Shown in pieces: positions 18,004 through 26,242 of a stretch of DNA of 64,000 nt (its first letter is position 1; every line of letters begins with the position of its first letter). Position numbers and translations under genes: made by a program. The notes beneath the pieces were generated by a model. The model had not been told where the DNA came from. It worked only from the letters and a program-made list of their open reading frames with translations, and did no database searches. The stretch is from Roseburia_C sp031555935. Its GTDB lineage: Bacteria; Bacillota; Clostridia; Lachnospirales; Lachnospiraceae. The stretch covers positions 124,001 to 188,000 of the forward strand of contig JAVBTX010000008.1 of NCBI GenBank assembly GCA_031555935.1, read 5' to 3'.

Positions 18004-18912
18004 TTGAAGAAGCGACTGTTGTTTATTTTTAATGCGCATTCTGGTAAGGGACTGATAAAAAATAAATTAATGGAAATTATCGACATTATGGTAAAGGCTG
18101 ATTATGAGGTGACTGTTTATCCAACGCAGGATAAAGAGGATGCCTTACATAAGGTCGAGGAAGAGGCTGGCGATTATGATCTGGTAGTTTGCAGCGGCGG
18201 GGATGGGACTTTAGATGAGGTGGTAACCGGCATGATGCGTCGGGAACACAAGGTGCCGCTAGGCTATATACCGGCAGGCAGTACCAACGATTTTGCATCC
18301 TCGTTAAAAATACCAAAGACGATGACGAAAGCAGCTCAGATTGCCGTAGGTGGAAAAGTCTTTCCGTGTGATGTGGGATATTTTAATGGCGATTCATTTA
18401 TTTATATTGCAGCGTTTGGACTTTTTACGGATGTGTCCTATCAGACGAATCAGGAAATGAAAAATTTTCTAGGTCATGCGGCATACATATTGGAAGGCGT
18501 GAAGCGAATTGTCGACATCAAGTCTTATCCGATGCGGGTCGAATATGAGGAGCATGTGTTAGAAGAAGAGTATATTTATGGAATGATAACGAACTCTAAT
18601 TCAGTGGGTGGCTTTAAGAATCTGACCGGGAAAAATGTTTTGCTGGATGATGGTGTGTTTGAAGTGACTTTAATTAAAATGCCAAAGAATCCAATTGAAT
18701 TAAATGAGATTATCTTTAACTTGACGACTGGTCGTGACGAGACGGAACTCATCCATACCTTTAAGACTGACCGTATTCATTTTTATGCCAACGAGGATAT
18801 CCCCTGGACACTTGATGGCGAGTTTGGTGGTGAGCATACCGTGGTGGATATCCGTAACTGTCACCGGGCTTTGGAAATAATGATTAAGAATAAGAAAACT
18901 GAAAGCAAATGA
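18004..18912 (+). CDS. Diacylglycerol kinase family lipid kinase (YegS/DgkB-like)
   Basis: 302 residues from TTG 18004, chosen because AAGGAAGG lies about 10 bases upstream and MKKRLLFIFNAHSGKG is the normal family start. The frame runs back into crh without a better site. The catalytic domain has FNAHSGKG and the nucleotide-binding VCSGGDGTLDEVVTGMM, then PAGSTNDFA. Family members phosphorylate diacylglycerol or related lipids using ATP at the inner face of the membrane. In Gram-positives DgkB recycles diacylglycerol made during lipoteichoic acid synthesis, which would fit its cell-envelope neighbours. Substrate is inferred. Confidence 0.9.
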   Translation: MKKRLLFIFNAHSGKGLIKNKLMEIIDIMVKADYEVTVYPTQDKEDALHKVEEEAGDYDLVVCSGGDGTLDEVVTGMMRREHKVPLGYIPAGSTNDFASSLKIPKTMTKAAQIAVGGKVFPCDVGYFNGDSFIYIAAFGLFTDVSYQTNQEMKNFLGHAAYILEGVKRIVDIKSYPMRVEYEEHVLEEEYIYGMITNSNSVGGFKNLTGKNVLLDDGVFEVTLIKMPKNPIELNEIIFNLTTGRDETELIHTFKTDRIHFYANEDIPWTLDGEFGGEHTVVDIRNCHRALEIMIKNKKTESK

Positions 18913-18999
18913 TTGTTAGATTTTTAACTTTATTTTTTTTAAAAGACATGTTATGATAAATGCAAATTGTGTAAATAAAAAACAACGGAGGACAATACA

Positions 19000-19863
19000 A
19001 TGTTAGTATCAGCAGCAGAAATGTTAGTAAAAGCAAAAGCTGGACATTATGCAGTAGGCCAGTTTAACATCAATAACCTAGAGTGGACAAAGTCAGTTCT
19101 TTTAACCGCAGAGGAATGTAAATCACCAGTAATCCTTGGTGTATCTGAAGGCGCAGGAAAGTACATGACCGGCTATAAAACAGTAGCAGCAATGGTAAAA
19201 GCGATGATCGAAGAACTGAACATTACCGTTCCAGTTGCATTACACTTAGATCATGGTTCATATGAAGGATGTTTAAAATGTGTAGAAGCAGGATTTTCAT
19301 CAATTATGTTTGATGGTTCTCACTATGCAATTGACGAGAATGTAGCAAAGACAACAGAATTAGTTGCACTTGCTCATAAGAACGGAATGTCAATTGAAGC
19401 AGAAGTTGGTTCAATCGGCGGTGAAGAAGACGGCGTTGTTGGTACTGGCGAATGTGCAGACCCAAATGAATGTAAGATGATTGCAGACCTTGGTGTCGAT
19501 ATGTTAGCAGCAGGTATTGGTAACATTCATGGAAAATATCCAGAAAACTGGGCTGGCTTAAGCTTCGAGACATTAGATGCAGTTCAGCAGTTAACTGGCG
19601 ATATGCCATTGGTACTTCATGGTGGAACAGGAATCCCAGAAGAAATGATTCAGAAGGCAATCAATCTTGGTGTTGCTAAGATTAACGTAAATACCGAATG
19701 TCAGTTGACTTTTGCAGAAGCAACCAGAAAATATATCGAAGCTGGAAAAGACATTGCTGGAAAAGGTTTTGACCCTCGTAAATTATTAGCTCCTGGCGCA
19801 GAAGCAATTCAGGCAACTGTAAAAGAGAAAATGGAATTATTCGGTTCCGTAGGAAAAGCATAA
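19000..19863 (+). CDS. fba: Class II fructose-bisphosphate aldolase
   Basis: 287 residues; strong site CGGAGGA before the ATG. It cleaves fructose-1,6-bisphosphate to two triose phosphates in glycolysis and runs in reverse in gluconeogenesis. Zinc ligands appear as HLDHGSYEG, then EAEVGSIGGEEDGV, GNIHGKYP and VLHGGTGIP; the substrate-binding NVNTECQ follows. The wording is that of the class IIB (FbaA/TagY-like) Firmicutes enzyme. The possibility of tagatose-bisphosphate activity cannot be excluded from sequence alone. Codon choice looks strongly optimised, fitting high expression. Confidence 0.95.
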   Translation: MLVSAAEMLVKAKAGHYAVGQFNINNLEWTKSVLLTAEECKSPVILGVSEGAGKYMTGYKTVAAMVKAMIEELNITVPVALHLDHGSYEGCLKCVEAGFSSIMFDGSHYAIDENVAKTTELVALAHKNGMSIEAEVGSIGGEEDGVVGTGECADPNECKMIADLGVDMLAAGIGNIHGKYPENWAGLSFETLDAVQQLTGDMPLVLHGGTGIPEEMIQKAINLGVAKINVNTECQLTFAEATRKYIEAGKDIAGKGFDPRKLLAPGAEAIQATVKEKMELFGSVGKA

Positions 19864-19885
19864 TTCGTAATAATGTTAAACAACA

Positions 19886-19920
19886 AGGGTGTTCCATTCA
19901 GCATGGAATGCCCTTTATTA
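19886..19920 (+). terminator. Probable terminator after fba
   Basis: A 12-bp stem (AGGGTGTTCCAT with ATGGAATGCCCT, two G-U pairs) and a 5-base loop, followed by only a weak T run (TTATTA). Read-through into glnN is possible. Confidence 0.6.
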
Positions 19921-19952
19921 CTTTATAGGAAACTCCGTTCCCGATAAAGTAA
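19918..19952 (+). other. Hairpin in the glnN leader
   Basis: TTACTTTAT (19918-19926) pairs with ATAAAGTAA (19944-19952), with an inner GGAA / TTCC. It is not followed by a T run, and lies about 10 bases before the glnN ribosome site. It overlaps the base of the fba terminator, so the two structures could compete. Role unknown. Confidence 0.45.
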
Positions 19953-19975
19953 AGAAAACGAAAGGATGTATGAAA

Positions 19976-22096
19976 ATGAGTGAAACAGAATATATGAGTG
20001 TTTCTGATATTTTTGGTGAAAACGTATTTAATGATTCTGTAATGCAGGAACGTTTACCGAAAAAGGTTTATCAGAAACTGAAAAATGTAATTCAGGAAGG
20101 AATTGATTTAGACTTAGAAACAGCCGATGTAGTTGCTCATGAGATGAAGGAGTGGGCAATTGAAAAGGGTGCAACCCACTATACCCATTGGTTTCAGCCA
20201 TTAACTGGGGTAACGGCAGAAAAGCATGACTCTTTCATTACGGCACCGATGTCAAATGGCAGGGTGTTAATGAGTTTTTCAGGAAAAGAATTAATCAAGG
20301 GTGAACCGGACGCCTCCTCATTTCCCTCCGGCGGTTTAAGAGCGACCTTCGAAGCAAGAGGGTATACCGCATGGGATTGTACATCGCCAGCGTTTGTCAG
20401 ACAGGACGCGGCTGGTGCAACCCTTTGTATACCGACGGCATTTTGCTCCTACACCGGAGAAGCGTTGGATCAGAAGACACCATTGCTTCGCTCGATGGAA
20501 GCAATCAATGAGCAGTCCCTTCGTTTGATAAAATTATTTGGCAATACCACTTCAAAACGAGTTACTCCATCGGTTGGACCGGAGCAGGAATATTTTCTGG
20601 TTGACCGGAAAAAATATCTAAAGAGAAAAGATTTAATTTTTGCTGGTCGGACACTGTTTGGTGCAATGCCGCCAAAGGGGCAGGAAATGGATGACCATTA
20701 CTTTGGTATTATTCGTGAGCGAATTGCCGCATATATGAAGGATGTCAACAAAGAGCTGTGGAAACTGGGTGTGTCGGCAAAAACACAGCATAATGAAGCC
20801 GCACCAGCGCAGCATGAGCTGGCACCAATCTATGATGTGGCAAATGTAGCAGTCGACCACAATCAACTGGCGATGGAAACCTTAAAGAAAGTAGCGGAAC
20901 GTCATGGGATGCAGTGCCTGCTTCATGAAAAACCATTTGCCGGGGTAAATGGTTCTGGTAAGCACAACAACTGGTCTATTACGACAGACGATGGAATCAA
21001 TTTATTAGAGCCAGGTAAAACACCACATGATAACATCCAGTTTTTATTGGTATTAACCTGTATCCTGAAGGCAGTAGATGTTCACGCTGATTTACTACGT
21101 GAATCGGCAGCCGATGTTGGGAATGACCATCGTCTTGGTGCCAATGAAGCACCGCCAGCGATTATTTCGGTATACCTTGGTGAACAGCTGGAAGATGTTT
21201 TGACCCAGTTAATCAGTACCGGTGAGGCAACACATAGTATCGGCGGACAGAAATTAAAAACCGGTGTAAAAATATTACCTGATTTCATGAAGGATGCAAC
21301 TGACCGCAATCGTACTTCCCCATTTGCCTTTACTGGTAACAAATTTGAATTCCGTATGGTTGGCTCTCATGATTCTGTTGCGCAGCCAAATGTAGTTTTA
21401 AATACGATTGTTGCAGAAGCATTTGCAGAAGTATGTGATATCATCGAAAAAGCCGATGATTTTGATTTGGCGGTACATGATTTAATTAAAAAATATGCAA
21501 ATGAGCATCAGCGTATTGTTTTCAACGGTAACGGATATTCGGCGGAATGGGTTGAAGAAGCAGCCAGACGCGGCTTGTCAAATATTACCTCGATGGTCGA
21601 TGCGATTCCATCACTGGCGACAGAAAAATCAATCGCATTATTTGAGAAGTTTAAAGTATTTACCAGAGCAGAATTAGAGTCTCGGGTTGAAATCGAGTAT
21701 GAGACTTATGCAAAAGAGATTAACATTGAAGCAAAAGCAATGCTTGATATTGCTGGTAAGCAGATTATTCCGGCAGTTATCAAATATATTACCAATCTGG
21801 CAAACTCGGCAAATGCTGTAAAAACTGTTTGTGATGCAGATATTAGTGTTCAGACTGAATTGCTTCATGAAGTGTCTGATTTATTATCAGAAACTAAGGT
21901 GGCTATGGCGAAATTGGCTGAGGCAGCGGAAACGGGTAGTGCAATGGAAGAGGGCAGAGAACAGGCTGTGTATTATCGTGACGCGGTAAAAACGGCAATG
22001 GATGAACTTCGGACACCAGTGGATAAATTAGAAATGCTTGTCGATAAGGATATTTGGCCAATGCCATCCTATGGCGATTTGATTTTTGAGGTCTAA
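19976..22096 (+). CDS. glnN: Glutamine synthetase type III
   Basis: 706 residues from ATG 19976, 9 bases after AAAGGA; ATG 19970 in frame is too close to the site, and the frame also extends to 19889. The length of about 700 and the pattern GS-III (VSDIFGENVFNDSVM, HYTHWFQPLTG, FPSGGLRATFEARGYTAWD) separate it from type I GlnA (about 450). The metal and ammonium site is visible as GPEQEYFLVD, AAPAQHELAPIYD, GVNGSGKHNNWS and NRTSPFAFTGNKFEFR. It makes glutamine from glutamate, ammonia and ATP. No GlnR-type operator was recognised upstream. Type III enzymes are common in Bacteroidetes, Clostridia and cyanobacteria. Confidence 0.95.
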   Translation: MSETEYMSVSDIFGENVFNDSVMQERLPKKVYQKLKNVIQEGIDLDLETADVVAHEMKEWAIEKGATHYTHWFQPLTGVTAEKHDSFITAPMSNGRVLMSFSGKELIKGEPDASSFPSGGLRATFEARGYTAWDCTSPAFVRQDAAGATLCIPTAFCSYTGEALDQKTPLLRSMEAINEQSLRLIKLFGNTTSKRVTPSVGPEQEYFLVDRKKYLKRKDLIFAGRTLFGAMPPKGQEMDDHYFGIIRERIAAYMKDVNKELWKLGVSAKTQHNEAAPAQHELAPIYDVANVAVDHNQLAMETLKKVAERHGMQCLLHEKPFAGVNGSGKHNNWSITTDDGINLLEPGKTPHDNIQFLLVLTCILKAVDVHADLLRESAADVGNDHRLGANEAPPAIISVYLGEQLEDVLTQLISTGEATHSIGGQKLKTGVKILPDFMKDATDRNRTSPFAFTGNKFEFRMVGSHDSVAQPNVVLNTIVAEAFAEVCDIIEKADDFDLAVHDLIKKYANEHQRIVFNGNGYSAEWVEEAARRGLSNITSMVDAIPSLATEKSIALFEKFKVFTRAELESRVEIEYETYAKEINIEAKAMLDIAGKQIIPAVIKYITNLANSANAVKTVCDADISVQTELLHEVSDLLSETKVAMAKLAEAAETGSAMEEGREQAVYYRDAVKTAMDELRTPVDKLEMLVDKDIWPMPSYGDLIFEV

Positions 22097-22107
22097 AAAG
22101 GGAGGAT

Positions 22108-22131
22108 GCCAGGTAACATCCGTTACCTGGC
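22108..22131 (+). terminator. Probable terminator after glnN
   Basis: A perfect 10-bp stem (GCCAGGTAAC / GTTACCTGGC) with loop ATCC, 11 bases after the glnN stop. The T tract is poor (GTATTATG), so efficiency is uncertain. Confidence 0.55.
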
Positions 22132-22159
22132 GTATTATGAAAAAGTTTATTCAAAAAAA

Positions 22160-22207
22160 GTAATTTCGAATTACGAAGTAATTTTAATTACAAAGTAATT
22201 TTATTAC
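22160..22207. repeat. Three tandem AT-rich dyads, period 17-18
   Basis: Three consecutive dyads each start GTAATT and end in ATTAC: 22160-22174 (GTAATTTCGAATTAC), 22178-22191 and 22195-22207. They lie between the converging glnN and penicillin-binding protein genes. The spacing of close to two helical turns suggests either a protein site or a folded 3' end; role unknown. Confidence 0.6.
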
Positions 22208-22339
22208 TTGGGATTATCTTTTGTTTATAGTTTTATTATATGCAATAGATTTGAAGAAACCATGTTGATAAAGTGAAACTTCTTTGAATGTCAGGTGAAT
22301 AAATTGTGAACAAAAAATCTTGAAGCCTCGAGATACTAA

Positions 22340-22376
22340 AACGGGTATATCGTCATCGAAACGATATACCCGTTGT
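22340..22376. terminator. Terminator of the class A PBP gene
   Basis: A 14-bp perfect stem (AACGGGTATATCGT with its complement) just beyond the PBP stop on the minus strand, followed there by TTTTAGT. The plus-strand side has GTTTTG, so it may also back up glnN termination. Confidence 0.75.
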
Positions 22377-22380
22377 TTTG

Positions 22381-25068
22381 CTATTCGGCATCATCACCGT
22401 CTTCGTTATTTGGAGGAGTGTCCTCCTCATTATTCGGTGAATCATTGTTTTGCTTATCATTATTTTTCTTATCGTTATTTTTCTTATCGTTATTTTTCTT
22501 GTCGTTGTTTTTCTTGTCATTGTTATTATCAGTGTCTTCGTTATCATCATTTGTCGGCGGTATCACAGGCTCAGCATTGTGAACGTTGCAAAGGCTATTT
22601 GCGGTGTCATCTGAGAGCAGGTATGGTTCATCAGCCGAGCCAGGCGTTCCACCAACGATATAAACACCAGCCTGACGACATTCACCAGGGCAAAATTCAT
22701 TCGCAAGCATGCCTGAAATAGTACAAAGCGTAACACCAATATGGTGGTCACAGACATCGGTTGGGACAGTGCCAACTGTAAAATATTCGGTTTCAATCAT
22801 GCTGCCTCGTGGATCGCAGTCACATAAACCAGCAACGGCTAATTTGCCGGATTTTTTACAGACCGTGGCAGATGTGATACCTTCCGCAAGTGGAAAATCC
22901 TTGTATTCAAGACCTTCATGAACACGTTCCATTACAGACTTCCAAATTTTCTTTGGATATAATGTACTGGCGAGTCTGGCATTGTCATCATAGCCGCCCC
23001 ATACGACACAAGTATAATAAGGTGTGAATCCGGCAAAGAGAGCATCGCGGTCTTTGGTGGTGGTACCTGTTTTACCAGCAATTGGCATGGTGCCAAAGTT
23101 GGTTGGGGTACCAGTACCGTGCGATACAACATCCTGCATGGCATTGGTTAAAAGCCAAGCGCTGGATTCTTTCAAAACGGTATGTGTCTGTGGTGTATTA
23201 TCAATTAAAACATTACCTTCACTATCCAAAATTTTTGTGTAAAACCGAGGTTTGGTGTAAGTTCCCTGATTTGCAACCGTGGCATAAGCCGCAGTCAGCT
23301 CGACATTGGTAACGCCGTTGGTAATACCGCCTAAGGCCAAGGCCTGATTGTTGTCATCTGGGACCAAGGTGGAAAAACCAAAATTCAACAAATAGTTGTA
23401 ACCCAAATCAGTTCCGATATCAGTTAAAGTTTTTACTGTCACAATATTGACGGAGTAAGTGATTGCCTCTCGCAGTGTCGTGAAACCACGGAAGCTGCCA
23501 TCGTAATTTCGTAGCGAAGTACCATTTGTGTAGGAGTAAGGGGCATCATCCTGAACCGAAGCTAAGGTCATGCCACCGGCATCTAATGCTGGTGCATAAG
23601 ATGCTAAAATCTTAAAGGTAGAGCCGGGCTGTCTGGTGGTATTGGTAGCACGGTTTAACGTTTTGTTGGCGACCTTCTCTCCACGTCCGCCAACAATTGC
23701 TTTCACCTCACCGGTAAACTGGTTCATCAGTGTAAGTGAAGCCTGAGGTTGTATGGTAAAGGTAATTCTTTCGCCATTTTCAACAATTTCATCACCCGCT
23801 TCCATGATGTCCAATTTATACTGCTCAATGGCTGCATTGGCATCTTCTTCAGAGGTGAAATCAATATTATAGTCGCTGTTAGAAGCGCGGTAATAGCTAA
23901 GCATCGTTTGCTCACTGTAATTTACGATGGAGTCATCTGCCTTTTGAATGGTAAGACGATAGGAGAAGGAGCATTGCGGCTCACCATTATAGTTCTCGAT
24001 GTTATTGACCTCCTCATCACATATTTTCTGTAACGAAGAATCTTGTGTAGAGTGAATCGTCAGACCACCATTGTATAAGCTGTGATAAGCCTGGGTCTCG
24101 GTATATCCCAATTTATCAATTAAGTCCTGAATAATCTGTTCTGTCAATTCATCGACAAAATAGGAATTAATACTTTTGTCATCAACTGCGGCATTCACAA
24201 TCTGAATCCGGTCATAGACGTTATCGGCAAGCACATCTTCATATTGCTGCTTAGTAATATATTCATGTTTTAGCATGTTGTCTAAGACCTTCTTGCGACG
24301 TTGCTTGTTATTATCTGGGTTGGTAATTGGATTGTATTTCGTTGGACTTTGGGTAATTGCGGCAATTACGGTGCATTCCGATAAGGTTAACTCCGCGGCA
24401 TGCTTGCCAAAATATCTAAGTGCAGCCGATTCCACACCCAAGGTGTTCTGGCCAAGGTTAATTGTATTTAGGTAATTTTCTAAAATCCAGTCTTTGGATT
24501 CGCGTTTTTCTAATTGTATTGCGAGGTACTGCTCCTGAACTTTTCGTTCAACTTTATCGGCCATATTCTTCTGAGTAACCCAATCGGTGAAGACATTGTT
24601 TTTTAACAACTGCTGCGTAATCGTACTTGCGCCTTCAGAAAAGCTTCCGGAAGAGATGCCGACAACACCAGCACGGATAATGCCTTGAATATCAATGCCG
24701 TTATGGTCGTAAAAACGCTCGTCCTCAATCGCAACAAAAGCGTGCTGAAGATCAAGTGGCATTTGACTGATGGATATTTCTAAACGATTAGAGCCGGCAG
24801 CGACAAGCGTGGCCGTTTTTTTTCCGTCTGTATCAAGAACAACAGATAATGAACCGGTAGGTGTTGCATCTATGGTTTCAATATCCGGTGCAGAATCAAT
24901 AATGCCTTTGAAAAGACCGATTCCTGCGCAGGTGCCAACAATTGCTATTGCAAAAAAGCAGATGAGGAGCGTCTTGCAGAAAATTACGGTAAATTTCTTG
25001 CGGACCAAAGTAGCCTTAGAGGTTAACTCTTTTTCTTTGCGAGCGGTCCCTTTCTTTCCATAATTCAT
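22381..25068 (-). CDS. Class A penicillin-binding protein (transglycosylase/transpeptidase, PBP1A type)
   Basis: 895 residues; AGGAGG before the ATG. After a short basic cytosolic start comes one membrane anchor (about 28-52). The GT51 domain has the catalytic Glu115 in AIEDERFYDHNGIDIQG. The transpeptidase has the nucleophile Ser483 in STFK, SVN, and KTGTT around 666. It builds and cross-links peptidoglycan outside the membrane. The last 60 residues are low-complexity Asp/Asn/Lys, with five near-identical KKNND units encoded by a 15-base repeat. Two Cys pairs (VAGLCDCD, MLANEFCPGECRQ) near the C-terminus may form disulphides. It stands alone between glnN and the IMPACT gene. Confidence 0.94.
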   Translation of the reverse strand: MNYGKKGTARKEKELTSKATLVRKKFTVIFCKTLLICFFAIAIVGTCAGIGLFKGIIDSAPDIETIDATPTGSLSVVLDTDGKKTATLVAAGSNRLEISISQMPLDLQHAFVAIEDERFYDHNGIDIQGIIRAGVVGISSGSFSEGASTITQQLLKNNVFTDWVTQKNMADKVERKVQEQYLAIQLEKRESKDWILENYLNTINLGQNTLGVESAALRYFGKHAAELTLSECTVIAAITQSPTKYNPITNPDNNKQRRKKVLDNMLKHEYITKQQYEDVLADNVYDRIQIVNAAVDDKSINSYFVDELTEQIIQDLIDKLGYTETQAYHSLYNGGLTIHSTQDSSLQKICDEEVNNIENYNGEPQCSFSYRLTIQKADDSIVNYSEQTMLSYYRASNSDYNIDFTSEEDANAAIEQYKLDIMEAGDEIVENGERITFTIQPQASLTLMNQFTGEVKAIVGGRGEKVANKTLNRATNTTRQPGSTFKILASYAPALDAGGMTLASVQDDAPYSYTNGTSLRNYDGSFRGFTTLREAITYSVNIVTVKTLTDIGTDLGYNYLLNFGFSTLVPDDNNQALALGGITNGVTNVELTAAYATVANQGTYTKPRFYTKILDSEGNVLIDNTPQTHTVLKESSAWLLTNAMQDVVSHGTGTPTNFGTMPIAGKTGTTTKDRDALFAGFTPYYTCVVWGGYDDNARLASTLYPKKIWKSVMERVHEGLEYKDFPLAEGITSATVCKKSGKLAVAGLCDCDPRGSMIETEYFTVGTVPTDVCDHHIGVTLCTISGMLANEFCPGECRQAGVYIVGGTPGSADEPYLLSDDTANSLCNVHNAEPVIPPTNDDNEDTDNNNDKKNNDKKNNDKKNNDKKNNDKQNNDSPNNEEDTPPNNEDGDDAE
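22462..22522 (-). repeat. 15-base tandem repeat in the PBP C-terminal tail
   Basis: About four to five copies of a 15-base unit (plus-strand TTATTTTTCTTATCG and variants) encode NDKKN units. The unit is a multiple of three, so copy-number changes would keep the frame. Confidence 0.75.
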
Positions 25069-25097
25069 GATGTGCCTCCTTATTGAATTATTATTTT

Positions 25098-25106
25098 CTC
25101 ATTATA
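25098..25106 (-). promoter_or_regulatory. Extended -10 promoter of the PBP gene
   Basis: On the minus strand TTGGTATAAT gives an extended -10 (TG, one base, TATAAT) about 35 bases upstream of the start; a weak TTTATT lies at the -35 distance. Confidence 0.5.
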
Positions 25107-25224
25107 CCAAAAACATACCACATAATAAAGGAAAATATGGTACACTAAACAATAACGGAAAAAAATGAAAGATGTTTGTAGGAACTATTAAGATTACTTT
25201 AATTGAGAAAAATAAGGGATTTTT

Positions 25225-25971
25225 ATGGAAATGATTAAATACAAAACAGTTTATGAGGGTGGTCAGGGCGAGATAGAGGAAAAGAAATCACGCTTTATTG
25301 CAACCATTCGGCCAGTTGAAACCGAGGCAGAGGCAACGAGCTTTATTCAGGAAATGAAAAAGAAGTATTGGGACGCACGTCATAATTGCAGCGCCTACGT
25401 TGTAGGCGCTGACTACGTAGTAGGCAGTGTCTACAATACAGACACGGACCACGTAGTAGGCAGTATCTATAATACAGGCGCTGACCATATAATAGGTAAG
25501 AACCAGGAGATAACGAGGTGTTCAGATGATGGGGAACCCTCTGGGACAGCAGGCCGACCGATGTTAGATGTCCTGCAAAAAGAAGGGATTCATAATGTGG
25601 CAGTAGTGGTAACGCGTTATTTTGGCGGTACTTTATTAGGCACCGGCGGACTAGTCAGGGCATATCAGAAAAGTGTTCAGGCGGGATTGGCGGCTTGTGT
25701 TATCATTGAGAAACAAAGTGGCGAAATACTGAAAATCAACACGGACTATAATGGAATGGGCAAAATCCAATACATGTTAGGGAATGAACAAATCGAGGTT
25801 ATGGACATTCAGTATGCGGATGCAGTCGAAATGACAGCCGTGATTCCAGCCGGTAGACAAGCGCAGATAGCAGAAAAGATTACCGATATAACGAATGGGC
25901 AAGCTGAACTTCGATGGGAAGAAAAGGTCGAATTTGCGATTATACAAAAGAAAATCTTAATTTTCTCTTGA
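25225..25971 (+). CDS. YigZ/IMPACT family protein with an in-frame repeat insertion
   Basis: 248 residues against about 210-215 usual for the family; AAGGGA precedes the ATG. The N-terminal UPF0029 domain is clear (EKKSRFIATIRPVETEAEA, ARHNCSAYV, SDDGEPSGTAGRPML, VVVTRYFGGTLLGTGGLVRAY), followed by a C-terminal ferredoxin-like domain. Between NCSAYV and RCSDDGEPSG, where relatives have only a short loop, about 30 extra residues repeat the pattern DYVVGSVYNTDT. The DNA is a 36-base tandem repeat with palindromic cores (separate entry). The family is tied to translation control in eukaryotes and is of uncertain role in bacteria. The frame is intact, so the gene is probably functional. Confidence 0.9.
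   Translation: MEMIKYKTVYEGGQGEIEEKKSRFIATIRPVETEAEATSFIQEMKKKYWDARHNCSAYVVGADYVVGSVYNTDTDHVVGSIYNTGADHIIGKNQEITRCSDDGEPSGTAGRPMLDVLQKEGIHNVAVVVTRYFGGTLLGTGGLVRAYQKSVQAGLAACVIIEKQSGEILKINTDYNGMGKIQYMLGNEQIEVMDIQYADAVEMTAVIPAGRQAQIAEKITDITNGQAELRWEEKVEFAIIQKKILIFS
25393..25500 (+). repeat. 36-base palindromic tandem repeat inside the IMPACT gene
   Basis: Units at 25411-25446 and 25447-25482 are near-identical; partial copies lie at 25393-25410 and 25483-25500. They contain palindromes: GCCTACGTTGTAGGC, ACTACGTAGT and TGTCTACAATACAGACA. Unit length is 12 codons, so the frame is kept. Confidence 0.8.
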
Positions 25972-26006
25972 AAATTAAAGTTTTCTCATGAATTGTAAAA
26001 AAACAC

Positions 26007-26035
26007 TTGACTTTATATGGACGAGTGTGTAAAAT
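26007..26035 (+). promoter_or_regulatory. Promoter of tRNA-Gln
   Basis: TTGACT, 17-base spacer, TAAAAT, ending about 20 bases before the tRNA. Confidence 0.8.
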
Positions 26036-26055
26036 ATCATTTGTTGACAGTTTAT

Positions 26056-26127
26056 TGGCCCATCGCCAAACGGTAAGGCAACGGACTCTGACTCCGTCAT
26101 CTCAAGGTTCGAATCCTTGTGGGCCAG
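26056..26127 (+). tRNA. tRNA-Gln (anticodon CTG)
   Basis: A 72-base cloverleaf: acceptor TGGCCCA / TGGGCCA with discriminator G, D arm GCC...GGC, anticodon stem ACGGA / TCCGT around loop CTCTGAC (anticodon CTG, reads CAG), and T arm CAAGG TTCGAAT CCTTG. The 3' CCA is not encoded (GCTA follows). It is a single tRNA with its own promoter and terminator. Confidence 0.95.
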
Positions 26128-26135
26128 CTACTAAG

Positions 26136-26165
26136 AAAGTACCGCATTTGTGGTACTTTTTTTTA
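26136..26165 (+). terminator. Terminator of tRNA-Gln
   Basis: AAAGTACC / GGTACTTT stem with an 8-base loop, followed by a T run that continues the stem. Confidence 0.9.
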
Positions 26166-26242
26166 GATAGAAAATGCCCTATCTAAAAAAGCACTCCGTG
26201 CAGGATACGCACTGGCACGAATGGAATTATGGGAGGTTTGTA

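Noticed and set aside
19864..19975. Glutamine riboswitch or T-box before glnN
   Set aside because: The gap is about 110 bases and is accounted for by the fba terminator and a simple hairpin; no T-box or glnA-RNA core motif was seen.
22106..22200. Small ORF of about 30 codons starting ATG right after glnN
   Set aside because: GGGAGG abuts the ATG with no spacer, and the codons coincide with the terminator stem and the tandem dyads, so it is more likely part of the 3' end structure.
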